From Candidatus Woesearchaeota archaeon (GTDB lineage Archaea; Nanoarchaeota; Nanoarchaeia; Woesearchaeales; JAGVZT01), in the NCBI GenBank assembly GCA_017608295.1, contig JAFCGF010000007.1, positions 1-64,000 of the forward strand: a stretch of DNA of 64,000 nt. Reading direction: 5' to 3'. The position numbers were made by a program, and so were the translations under genes. Of the stretch, positions 24,318 through 31,822 are shown one piece after another. The notes beneath the pieces were generated by a model that worked only from the letters and a program-made list of their open reading frames with translations, did no database searches and was not told where the DNA came from. How positions within the stretch are numbered: position 1 is the first letter of the stretch; each line of letters starts with the position of its first letter.

Positions 24318-24911
24318 ATGAAATACGCAATCATTCTACTGCTGCTGTCAGGCATCCTGCTCGCGGGGTGCTCAATTGAGAGCGGCACTGCACCCTCAAT
24401 AGAGGATACGACAGATACCAACACTGCACCACCAACGGAGGACACGACAATGGCAACAACAATACTGATGGAGACATCAATGGGTAATGTGAAGATACAG
24501 CTGTACGACGATAAAGTGCCTGAGACTGCGGGCAATTTCAAGAAGCTCGTGGAAGAAGGCTACTACAACGGCATCATCTTCCACCGCATCATCGCGGACT
24601 TTATGATACAGGGTGGAGACCCGACAGGCACTGGAACCGGAGGACCTGGTTACACTATTAAGGATGAGTTCCACCCTGACCTGAGACACACTAAGAAAGG
24701 GCTGCTGTCCATGGCGAATGCAGGCCCCAATACAGGAGGAAGCCAGTTCTTCATCACCCTCGTGCCCACGCCGCACCTCGATGGCAAGCACGCCATCTTC
24801 GGTGAGGTTATCGAAGGGATTGAAGTCATCAATGCGATGGGCGCTGTTGAGACTGGAGCTGGAGACAGGCCTCTGACTGAAGTTGTGATACAGAAGGCTT
24901 CTGTTGTATAG
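24318..24911 (+). CDS. Lipid-anchored cyclophilin-type peptidyl-prolyl isomerase
   Basis: The enzyme speeds proline cis-trans isomerisation during folding of proteins outside the membrane. A signal peptide ends in the lipobox ILLAGC (residue ~18), then a short linker with a doubled unit (TAPSIEDTT / TAPPTEDTT) leads to the cyclophilin domain from about residue 45. Catalytic-site features are FHRIIADFMIQGGD, SMANAGPNTGGSQFFIT and HLDGKHAIFGEV. The domain is the compact prokaryotic form. An internal ATG at the domain start could give a soluble form, but the lipobox argues for the full product. It has its own short upstream gap. Confidence 0.88.
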   Translation: MKYAIILLLLSGILLAGCSIESGTAPSIEDTTDTNTAPPTEDTTMATTILMETSMGNVKIQLYDDKVPETAGNFKKLVEEGYYNGIIFHRIIADFMIQGGDPTGTGTGGPGYTIKDEFHPDLRHTKKGLLSMANAGPNTGGSQFFITLVPTPHLDGKHAIFGEVIEGIEVINAMGAVETGAGDRPLTEVVIQKASVV

Positions 24912-24913
24912 GG

Positions 24914-25339
24914 CTATTGGATAGTAGCGATCATCTCGCCATTGACTGTGTGAGTATACTCACTGTCGGTGTAGGAATACTGGAGTTCAATGTCAAAGGT
25001 ATACCTCTCGCCTATGTTCACTCCGCTTGACTTGCACGGAATCGAGAATCCTTCTCGCTCATTGTTGGAAATCTGGACCATCTCACCTGAGGTATCGCAG
25101 ATAAATTCGACTTTACCGCTTGTTTCAGATAGTGTGGTTCCCATAAGGGTAATATCTCTCCCAAGATTGTTCAGCAGAACCAGCTCAGCTACATATGTAG
25201 TGATTCTATGATCAACGCATTCAAGACCAGGAGAAAGGTGGCACATCTCAGGGATGTCCACCGAGGGGTCAAGGACGCCGTAGTAGCAGCCTGCCTGGAG
25301 CAATGTTAGGATTAGAACCGAAATGAATATGCGCCTCAT
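24914..25339 (-). CDS. Small lipoprotein (second of a tandem pair)
   Basis: The 141-residue protein has a signal peptide with LLQAGC and then YYGVLDPSVDIPEMC and PGLECVDH, followed by a beta-rich domain with two cysteines (IPCKSSGVNIGERYTFDIEL). It is a clear paralogue of the upstream gene, which shares the YGVLDPS start, the PGLEC motif and the Y-x-F-x-I-x-L-x-Y strand. The pair overlaps by ATGA. The fold is probably an immunoglobulin-like beta sandwich of a type often seen attached to pilin-like proteins in DPANN archaea; that is inference. Confidence 0.65.
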   Translation of the reverse strand: MRRIFISVLILTLLQAGCYYGVLDPSVDIPEMCHLSPGLECVDHRITTYVAELVLLNNLGRDITLMGTTLSETSGKVEFICDTSGEMVQISNNEREGFSIPCKSSGVNIGERYTFDIELQYSYTDSEYTHTVNGEMIATIQ

Positions 25340-25806
25340 GTGCTCATACCTCCTCCTTTGATGACTGTAGAAGACATCTCACCCTGTACTGAGTAGGGAG
25401 TATCGTCTCCGACATACTTATAGTTGAGCGCGATGTTAAATGAGTATCTCTGGTCAGCTTCCAGTCTGCTTCCCAGTGCGCAACGTGTTGAGAACGTTGC
25501 CTCTTCGTTGTTAGCCAGCACCCTGTCAGCGTTGAGTGAGCTACATTTGACCTTCCCTTCCTTATCGGTAAATTCGATAGTCGATATGGCAATATCCATA
25601 CCTTTGTTATTCAATATGGTGATTTGAGGCTTGTACGCAAAACCAGAAGAATAAGTGTCCATTCCCCAGCCTTGCCGAACACATTCAAGGCCTGGCTCGA
25701 ACCGACAGTAGTCTGGCACTTCCGAAGATGGGTCAAGCACCCCATAAGAACACCCTCCCATGAGAAGGGAGAGGACAAGTACGAGCGAAACTACTATGCG
25801 CCTCAT
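25336..25806 (-). CDS. Small lipoprotein (first of a tandem pair)
   Basis: The 156-residue product has the signal peptide VLSLLMGGC and the same plan as its downstream paralogue: YGVLDPSSEVPDYC, PGLECVRQ, then a beta-rich region with a cysteine pair (VKCSSLN and FSTRCAL) and a closing strand pattern SFNIALNYKY. It is slightly longer, with an insertion around the third strand. The stop overlaps the paralogue's ATG by four bases, and its start is only a few bases from the end of the GAPDH gene, so all three may share one leftward transcript. Function is not known; surface adhesion or pilus assembly are possibilities. Confidence 0.65.
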   Translation of the reverse strand: MRRIVVSLVLVLSLLMGGCSYGVLDPSSEVPDYCRFEPGLECVRQGWGMDTYSSGFAYKPQITILNNKGMDIAISTIEFTDKEGKVKCSSLNADRVLANNEEATFSTRCALGSRLEADQRYSFNIALNYKYVGDDTPYSVQGEMSSTVIKGGGMST

Positions 25807-25808
25807 CG

Positions 25809-26834
25809 TCAGTTCTTAACTTCCTTGAGAGGCTTATCCTTGGCGAGGAGGCGCAGCATGTCCACAAGCCGGTTGGCATAACCCCACTCGTTGTCATACC
25901 ACACAAGCACCTTGACCAGGCGCTTGTTTATGACGCGCGTCATCCCGCCGTCAAAGATGGCGGAGTGCGGGTTGCCGATGATATCCGTTGACACGAGCGG
26001 CTCGTCAGAATATTCAAGTATGCCTTTCATCCCATCAGAGGCCATCTCGCCGAACAGGGCATTCACTTCCTCGACAGAGGTGTCCTTGTTGACAACACAG
26101 GTGAAGTCCACAAGGGAGCCGTCAGGAACAGGAACGCGGATTGCGAGGCCGTCGAGCTTGCCCTTGAGCGCGGGAATCACCTGAGTGACTGCAACGGCTG
26201 CTCCTGTTGTTGTGGGCACGAGGTTGAGCGCGGCGCTTCTCGCCCTCCGAAGGTCCTTGTGAGGACCGTCCACGAGGTTCTGGGTGGAGGTGTAGGCATG
26301 CGCAGTGAGCAGGAAGCCGTGTTCGATGCCATAGGCTTCATGAAGAGTCTTCACGACAGGGGCGAGGCAGTTTGTGGTGCAGCTCGCGTTGCTCACAACC
26401 GTATCCTTCTCCGGGTCATAAGACTCATGGTTCACTCCTATGACAATGGTCTTGACCGGGTCGTCTCCCTTGGCAGGGGCTGAGATGAGCACTTTCTTCG
26501 CTCCTGCGGTAAGGTGCATGCCGGCCTTCTCCTTTGTGCGGAAGAAGCCGGTGCTCTCGAGCACAAGATCCACTCCAAGCTCCTTCCAGGGAAGCTTTGA
26601 GGGGTCTCTTTCTGAAAGTACCTGTATCTCACGATTGTTCACAAGCAGTGTCTTCTCAGTGTAGTTCACGACTTTGGGGAAATTGCCGTGGACAGAGTCA
26701 TAGGTGAGGAGGTGCGCCAGCGTCCTCGCATCAGTGAGGTCGTTGACCGCGACAAACTCCAAATCGTTGATGTTCTGCGCCGCTCTTAGGACCAGACGGC
26801 CGATTCTTCCGAAACCATTTATAGCCACTCTCAT
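25809..26834 (-). CDS. gap: Glyceraldehyde-3-phosphate dehydrogenase, bacterial type
   Basis: The 341-residue enzyme oxidises glyceraldehyde 3-phosphate with NAD and phosphate. It starts MRVAINGFGRIGRLVLR with the Rossmann fingerprint; the aspartate of FVAVNDLTD suggests NAD preference. The active-site cysteine is C152 in SNASCTTNC. The S-loop and phosphate motifs are clear (GPHKDLRRAR, TTTGAAVAV, GLAIRVPVPDGS). This is the class I bacterial/eukaryotic GAPDH and not the class II enzyme usual in archaea, so acquisition from bacteria is likely. The 110-residue upstream extension of the frame has no similarity to the family and is left out. Confidence 0.93.
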   Translation of the reverse strand: MRVAINGFGRIGRLVLRAAQNINDLEFVAVNDLTDARTLAHLLTYDSVHGNFPKVVNYTEKTLLVNNREIQVLSERDPSKLPWKELGVDLVLESTGFFRTKEKAGMHLTAGAKKVLISAPAKGDDPVKTIVIGVNHESYDPEKDTVVSNASCTTNCLAPVVKTLHEAYGIEHGFLLTAHAYTSTQNLVDGPHKDLRRARSAALNLVPTTTGAAVAVTQVIPALKGKLDGLAIRVPVPDGSLVDFTCVVNKDTSVEEVNALFGEMASDGMKGILEYSDEPLVSTDIIGNPHSAIFDGGMTRVINKRLVKVLVWYDNEWGYANRLVDMLRLLAKDKPLKEVKN

Positions 26835-26899
26835 AGCGCGCTTATGAGAAACGCTTGTATAAAATACTATCGAAAACGATTTGCCATCGTTAAGACACA

Positions 26900-26952
26900 A
26901 AGCTTTATATTCTTGGGATTCCAAGAAGAGTATACTCTTAACCCTGAGGTGA
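26900..26952 (+). promoter_or_regulatory. TATA box with two adjacent palindromes and ribosome site
   Basis: AGCTTTATATTC (about 26901-26912) is followed by TCTTGG-GATT-CCAAGA (26911-26926) and the perfect palindrome AAGAGTATACTCTT (26926-26939), then GAGGTGA before the ATG at 26958. The two palindromes fill the start-site region and could hold a repressor. Confidence 0.4.
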
Positions 26953-26957
26953 AAAAT

Positions 26958-27344
26958 ATGGCAGACGACAAATTTTGGAGGCGACCCCTCACAAATGGCA
27001 CAGCTGTAATCATCATTGTAGTATTGACAGTGCTTGCAGCAGTTATGCCGGGTGTGATTACCGCGATGGCGCCGAAGAACCACAAGGCAGTGTGCCTCAT
27101 CGAGCCCACTAGCGGAAGAACGATAGGATTGGGCACCAACTCGTGCGCTGCATATGCTCGGCAAGTGACAAACAAATGCACGCAGGTCGGTATGACCTTT
27201 GATATTGATGGCGGCTTCAGCAGGGGAGAGACCTTTGCGGTCTCGTACATCTGCCCTGTCCAGAAGCCTGGCAACTACTTCAACATGTACGCGGATGCTG
27301 ATTTCTGTACTAACTATCCAGACTCAGTAGGGTGTGCTAGCTAA
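26958..27344 (+). CDS. Single-pass exported protein, function unknown
   Basis: The 128-residue product has a short cytoplasmic start (MADDKFWRRPL), one hydrophobic helix (AVIIIVVLTVLAAVMPGVI) and an extracellular domain with six cysteines, two of them in a C-terminal FCTNYPDSVGC. The helix may be an uncleaved signal anchor. No family is recognised. Its ATG is supported by GAGGTGA six bases upstream; the longer reading frame from 26844 overlaps the promoter. The stop overlaps the converging DUF192 gene. Confidence 0.6.
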   Translation: MADDKFWRRPLTNGTAVIIIVVLTVLAAVMPGVITAMAPKNHKAVCLIEPTSGRTIGLGTNSCAAYARQVTNKCTQVGMTFDIDGGFSRGETFAVSYICPVQKPGNYFNMYADADFCTNYPDSVGCAS

Positions 27345-27817
27345 GCAAGAAAAAGCAAATCATGCCCATTGGAGATGCCGTGCTTTTGCATGAAGCCGGC
27401 ATTGACCTCTAAGACATACATGATATTGTCCTGTTCGCTGTAGTAGTGGTCGCACGGGTCAGCTGTGCAGGGCATCACCCAAGTGTGCATCCCTACTATC
27501 TTCCAGTTCTTGTCGATGAACACGATGTCTATAGGAAAGTCCATGTCCTTCATCCAGAATCCCCCCTGAAGAGGCTGCTCGAAGACAAAGAGCATACCTG
27601 CATAGTCAGCGAGGTAGGTGTGGTCCATCAGCCCGAGGACCTGCTCCTCATTTGTATCGGCTATCTCGACCCTGATTCCGAGGGGTTCCTCAGGATAATG
27701 GAATACGATGTAGGCGTGGTCAATGCCAATGCCCTCTGTCGGAGTCTTCTCAGTGGTGGCGCACGCTGTGAGTGCGAATAGCAGGACAACAGCGAACAGT
27801 GCTAGTCTCCTCCCCAT
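27341..27817 (-). CDS. DUF192 family lipoprotein
   Basis: The 158-residue protein has a signal peptide with ALTAC (lipobox-like) and a DUF192 domain: EEQVLGLMDHTYLADYAGMLFVF, then GGFWMKDMDFPIDIVFID, a PCTADPCDHYY insertion and the closing YVLEVNAGFMQKHGI. DUF192 is a small beta-barrel family of unknown function that is usually exported and found in archaea and bacteria. The inserted cysteine pair is also seen in other members and may form a disulfide. It converges on the preceding exported gene and is about 50 bases from the divergent mazG. Confidence 0.85.
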   Translation of the reverse strand: MGRRLALFAVVLLFALTACATTEKTPTEGIGIDHAYIVFHYPEEPLGIRVEIADTNEEQVLGLMDHTYLADYAGMLFVFEQPLQGGFWMKDMDFPIDIVFIDKNWKIVGMHTWVMPCTADPCDHYYSEQDNIMYVLEVNAGFMQKHGISNGHDLLFLA

Positions 27818-27870
27818 GTTTCTGGTGTACTTCCAATGGGCTTATAAAGATGGCGTTTTTCCCTTATTGT

Positions 27871-28248
27871 ATGGGCGCATTTAATGAGCTGGTTGAAATC
27901 ATGGCACGCCTGCGAAGCAAGGACGGCTGTGCCTGGGATCTTGAGCAGACCATGGAATCCTACCCCAAGCACATCCGCGAGGAGGCTGAGGAATTGTTCG
28001 AGGCGATTGACTCAGGGGATATGGAGCACATCAAGGAAGAGCTCGGCGACCTCATCTGGACACTCGTATTCTATGCCCAGCTTGCAAAGGATGAAAACCT
28101 GTTCACCATAGAGGATGCTCTTGTTGATATCAAGGACAAGATTATCCGCAGACACCCCCATATCTTTGGAGATGTAAAGGCGAATTCTGTGCAGGAAATC
28201 AAGGATAACTGGGATAAAATAAAGCAAGAGGAGCGCAAAAAGAGATAG
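27871..28248 (+). CDS. mazG: MazG-family nucleotide pyrophosphohydrolase
   Basis: This 125-residue single-domain protein removes pyrophosphate from nucleoside triphosphates, often housekeeping for damaged nucleotides. The helix motifs are LRSKDGCAWDLEQT, the metal-binding EEAEELFEAI and EELGDLIWTLVF, where E-x-x-E and E-x-x-D supply magnesium ligands. Long bacterial MazG has two such domains, so this is the compact kind. An ATG at 27850 would add seven residues; 27871 fits the family start. The gene is followed by a 440-base stretch without genes. Confidence 0.85.
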   Translation: MGAFNELVEIMARLRSKDGCAWDLEQTMESYPKHIREEAEELFEAIDSGDMEHIKEELGDLIWTLVFYAQLAKDENLFTIEDALVDIKDKIIRRHPHIFGDVKANSVQEIKDNWDKIKQEERKKR

Positions 28249-28335
28249 GTATTCTTGGCCACTTCATACTAGTGTGGAGTTTTGGTATACTGGTGTATTT
28301 TCCTCTCACTCTTAGTCAATAAAGTGACGCAAGGA

Positions 28336-28675
28336 TTTATAAATGCAAAAACCCGTATAAAAGCTATTCCCCTTAATGCGTTTTCCAGGGGTGGGTAAAC
28401 GCACCCGGACATGGGAAAAAAGCCACCCACTGTCAAGTGGACGGCTTCTCTGGGAGGGAATATATCAGAAGATAGAGTGATAAAAGGGTTAAGGAATAGG
28501 GACAAAGGACATCTTCACAATCCTCATAGTTGCTCCATTGCAACAGCTGGGGTCGAAGCCGGTCCGCGAATCCGCGTTCGGTCCATTGGTCATCACGCCT
28601 CCCCCAATTCCAAAGAACCAAACACTCTGTTTCTGAAGGGTTCGCGGACGGCTAAGACCACTTTATATCTATGAG
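28336..28675 (+). ncRNA. Candidate structured non-coding RNA
   Basis: No coding frame here is convincing. Two TATA-like boxes (TTTATAAA at 28336-28343 and TATAAAAG at 28356-28363) precede a run of hairpins: GGGTG/CACCC at 28389-28406; AAGCC-AC-CCACT/AGTGG-AC-GGCTT at 28420-28447; GTTGC/GCAAC at 28529-28544; and a long-range pair AGCC-bulge-GTCCGCGAA (28557-28570) with TTCGCGGAC-GGCT (28641-28653). The span is about 300 bases, the size of archaeal RNase P or SRP RNA, but I could not match the conserved cores of either. It may be an RNA of unknown type; boundaries are approximate. Confidence 0.35.
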
Positions 28676-28688
28676 TTTTCCATAAGTG

Positions 28689-30539
28689 TCAATCCATGCA
28701 CTTCAGATTTACAAAGAATTCAGCGAGTTCTTCAGGCTCTCTCTCAAGAGGGACAAAATACCTGATGGAATAAAGTTCGCTTACCGTAGGGCAGTATATC
28801 CAACCCATCAAGAACCTGTATGCCAGAAGGTCATCACTACAGGCTCCGATGCCGAATCTATCATTGCTGTAGGTGGTCAGGTACCGGCGTCCTCCAATCC
28901 CCGTTTCAAAGAAGATTGGTTTAAACTCCTCTGCACATTCTATCTCGTTGGATATCTCTCCAGGATAGGGTGAGATGGAATTTGAAAAGAGGCCATTAAT
29001 GAGCAGGATATCCCTCTCAACCAACCGTTCTGAGGATTCCAGGTCAATATTGGCATGCTTTTCCACCTTGAGATGTTCATCATCAGCAACAAGATAGAGC
29101 AACTCTTTCTCTTCAAGATTAATAGACTCTATCAGTGTGAACCTGTCAAGGTCTCTAGACTCAAGAAAGAGTGTGCTGTCAGATTCTTTGATGCCCTCTT
29201 TGCTCAAACAATCATAGATCTTCTCTTTCAACTCTTCAGCCTTGTCCTTATTTGACACGAGGAGATTATTCTTCTCATCTGGGTCTGTCTCCAGATGGAA
29301 CAATTCTTCATGACCGCTCGAAGAGTCGATTATGAATTTCCAATCGTCGTTGGTTCTGATCGACTTCTTGGACACATAGTAGCGGTAATCGGTCTCAGAG
29401 ACAGCATCAAGATTTAACGATCTGCCGAGCAGGAGTGGCATAAGGTTTGTACCTTGCATCTGGCCTTGTAATTGCTCATTCGGCTCTATATCCAACACAT
29501 CCAGAAGAGTTGGCATGAGGTCTATCAGCCGCACTTGGTCCCTTATCATTCTCTTATCGGGTTCTGGCGTCCTGATTGTGAATACCACTCTGATGACTTC
29601 ATCATAAAGTGTGGCCCCATGGTCTATCCTCCCGTGCTCCAAGAGCTCTTCGCCATGATCCGAGACAACCACTATGACCGTGTTATTCATAAGGCCTTCT
29701 TTCTCAAGATACTGGATGAATCCGGACAACTGTCTGTCCATATTGAGAACCTTATCATCATAGAGGTTCTTCCAGAAATGCAGGTCAGTCTCGCTGAGAT
29801 TCAACGAGCCCTCCGCCAGACCACGTTCACGCAGACCTACTTCTTCTTCCCTTGAGCCAGTGTAGTTGCTTCTGCTCCCGTTCGAATACAGCCTCTTCCC
29901 TTCATCAATCTCAAAATCGCCGTGGCAGTCATATCCGTGGATGAAGACAAAGAAGCGATTATCCCTGTTATCGGAGATCCAGGATTCCGCGAGGGAGAAC
30001 GATGTATTGAACCCGCCGAAACTCTTAGCGTCATAATACACCTCAAATCCCTTGCCGAAGCCGAACTCCGAACTGACACCAGCGTCGCCGGTGAACCCTG
30101 CGGTCTTGTAACCCCCCTCGCTGAGAATCTCGGCAAGTGTCCTTATATGGGGTGAAAGGAGCCTCAAATCAGAGATGCTCAGGTTTCCTTTGTCATTGAT
30201 ATAGAACTTATTTGTGATTTTATGTTGAGACGGATAAGTAGATGTAAACAAAGACATGAAGCTCGGCAATGTCCAGCTTGCCTGTGTGACTGCGTTCTCA
30301 AAGACATAGGAATCCTCTGCAAGGCTATCAAATGTGGGGGTGAGCTTTCGCTCGTAATTATGATAACCAACTCTGTCTGCCCTAAGAGTATCAATGCCTA
30401 TCAATATTACATTGCAGTCATCACATAAAATCTGTTTTTGATTTATGTTTTTCAAAATGGCAATTGCAGTCGCGACCGTCAAAATCAAGAATAGGATAAA
30501 CAAATATTTCAGTTTCCTTTTTTGAGGTTTACTTTTCAT
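28689..30539 (-). CDS. Membrane-anchored sulfatase-superfamily hydrolase
   Basis: The 616-residue protein has a basic start and one N-terminal membrane helix (YLFILFLILTVATAIAIL), so the enzyme faces outward. The alkaline-phosphatase-fold motifs are VILIGIDTLRADRVGYHNY, ASWTLPSFMSLFTSTYPSQH, VVVVSDHGEELLEHG and DHGATLYDEVIRV. The Cys-x-Pro-x-Arg needed for formylglycine is absent: the nucleophile region reads SWTLPS, with serine or threonine instead. It is therefore more likely a phospho- or sulfo-ester hydrolase or transferase of the LTA-synthase kind than an FGly sulfatase. The next gene overlaps by ATGA. Base composition is lower in G+C than the neighbours. Confidence 0.75.
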   Translation of the reverse strand: MKSKPQKRKLKYLFILFLILTVATAIAILKNINQKQILCDDCNVILIGIDTLRADRVGYHNYERKLTPTFDSLAEDSYVFENAVTQASWTLPSFMSLFTSTYPSQHKITNKFYINDKGNLSISDLRLLSPHIRTLAEILSEGGYKTAGFTGDAGVSSEFGFGKGFEVYYDAKSFGGFNTSFSLAESWISDNRDNRFFVFIHGYDCHGDFEIDEGKRLYSNGSRSNYTGSREEEVGLRERGLAEGSLNLSETDLHFWKNLYDDKVLNMDRQLSGFIQYLEKEGLMNNTVIVVVSDHGEELLEHGRIDHGATLYDEVIRVVFTIRTPEPDKRMIRDQVRLIDLMPTLLDVLDIEPNEQLQGQMQGTNLMPLLLGRSLNLDAVSETDYRYYVSKKSIRTNDDWKFIIDSSSGHEELFHLETDPDEKNNLLVSNKDKAEELKEKIYDCLSKEGIKESDSTLFLESRDLDRFTLIESINLEEKELLYLVADDEHLKVEKHANIDLESSERLVERDILLINGLFSNSISPYPGEISNEIECAEEFKPIFFETGIGGRRYLTTYSNDRFGIGACSDDLLAYRFLMGWIYCPTVSELYSIRYFVPLEREPEELAEFFVNLKCMD

Positions 30540-31819
30540 GATTGTTTCTTTTTCAATCTGAAGTAAAACAGCAAACCGACAAGTATGATTGCTATAGCAA
30601 GTAATGCGCCAATTACAATGTTGGGTGCTCCACCTGACAGAAGCTTTTTTTGCTTAGGATTGGGTGAAGGAAGCTGCTCAGGCCAATCGACTTCATCTGG
30701 ACTGAATCTAAACGCAGCGTCTGTATTCATTATGGGATGAACATACTCCCAGACTATTTGACCATCATAAGTGACTTCAAATACTCTGTTTGCAGTGGTT
30801 TCAGTTATCAAGGTGTTCCCATTCGGCAGCCTTTCAACAAATCCTCCAATAAAGCTGTAAAAGCCGAATCCTGCCATACGGTCAGGCATAAACCCAGCAT
30901 ACTCCCATACAATCTCATTGATTCTGGGGTTTATTTCAATAACCCTTGAAAACTTCTTCTTATCAGGTTCCGGCCTGTGATAACCATTATCAAAAACCAG
31001 GATATTGCCATTACTTAGAAGATGAGGGTCGTGCTGGTGGGATATTTCACCCCGGCCCCATTTCCAGACAACCTCCTTTGTATCTATCCTAATGATAGCA
31101 AGAGTATCACAATGCCTGAAGCTTACAAGCAAACTCTCCTTTTTGTTAAAAGGGTTGTCTTCTGGCAGATAGGCCACCCTGTTAATATTTGGCCAATATT
31201 TTCTTGAATTGCTATACCCAAAGGGCCATTCACTCACATTAAGTTGCGTATCAGGATGCCACTCCCATACAACCTCTTTATTTCTATTTATGATTTTTAT
31301 CGCATCTGTATACATCTTGCCATCTTCTGCTTCAGTACCTGGAATACCCCCCTTGACTTCATCATGCAGCTCTTCTGGAAGCTCTTTCCAGAACATTGCT
31401 ATTATGCCACCATCGGGCATTATTTCGGCTGGGTGATGTAGATGGTCATCTTCATATGCCCATACAACGGTTCCATACCAGTCCCTTTCTTCTACTGCAG
31501 CAACACAACCATTTACAGGACATTTTCCTTTTTTTAAACGATTAGAAAGCAGATGACCATTTTTTAATACCAGGTCATGTATTGTTCCACCGTCTCCAAT
31601 GAACCACTCATGAAGTATGTTTCCGTTCATATCGATTATAGAGATTGTACTATTTCCCCTGCCCATCCCTGCATTCCCGATTGAAGTATAACCTTCATAA
31701 GCCTCCAATTCATTATGGATGGTTACTCCGGTAGGATATATAGTTGGATAAGCAGCTACTAAACATATGCAACTCATCAAGAATATAAAAAATCCAATAG
31801 CAAAAATCGTTGTTTTCAT
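30536..31819 (-). CDS. Arylsulfotransferase (ASST)-like surface protein
   Basis: The 427-residue protein has a signal peptide and a C-terminal membrane helix (IVIGALLAIAIILVGLLFYF) followed by KKKQS, so it is tethered outside the cell. The middle is a six-bladed-propeller type domain with repeating GNILHEW, GTVVWAYEDDHLHHPAEIMPDG, EVVWEWHPD, EVVWKWGRGEISHQHDPHLLSNGN and NGNTLITET. These repeats and paired histidines match the arylsulfate sulfotransferase family, in which a histidine carries the sulfo group. It overlaps the sulfatase-like gene by four bases and is six bases from the hydrolase gene. Sulfate transfer to or from an external phenol is plausible but not proven. Confidence 0.75.
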   Translation of the reverse strand: MKTTIFAIGFFIFLMSCICLVAAYPTIYPTGVTIHNELEAYEGYTSIGNAGMGRGNSTISIIDMNGNILHEWFIGDGGTIHDLVLKNGHLLSNRLKKGKCPVNGCVAAVEERDWYGTVVWAYEDDHLHHPAEIMPDGGIIAMFWKELPEELHDEVKGGIPGTEAEDGKMYTDAIKIINRNKEVVWEWHPDTQLNVSEWPFGYSNSRKYWPNINRVAYLPEDNPFNKKESLLVSFRHCDTLAIIRIDTKEVVWKWGRGEISHQHDPHLLSNGNILVFDNGYHRPEPDKKKFSRVIEINPRINEIVWEYAGFMPDRMAGFGFYSFIGGFVERLPNGNTLITETTANRVFEVTYDGQIVWEYVHPIMNTDAAFRFSPDEVDWPEQLPSPNPKQKKLLSGGAPNIVIGALLAIAIILVGLLFYFRLKKKQS

Positions 31820-31822
31820 TTT

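Noticed and set aside
26835..27164. N-terminal extension of GAPDH
   Set aside because: The ~110 added residues lack family similarity and overlap the promoter of the divergent exported gene; the standard MRVAINGFGRIGR start is at 26834.
28411..28674. 87-codon ORF across the structured gap at 28.4-28.7 kb
   Set aside because: Its sequence is compositionally random and it crosses all the predicted hairpins; an RNA is the better explanation.
28366..28675. Assignment of the structured region to RNase P or SRP RNA
   Set aside because: I could not find the conserved RNase P GAGGAAAGUCC and ACAGAA segments or the SRP helix-8 GGAAGGAAGCAGC-like core on either strand.
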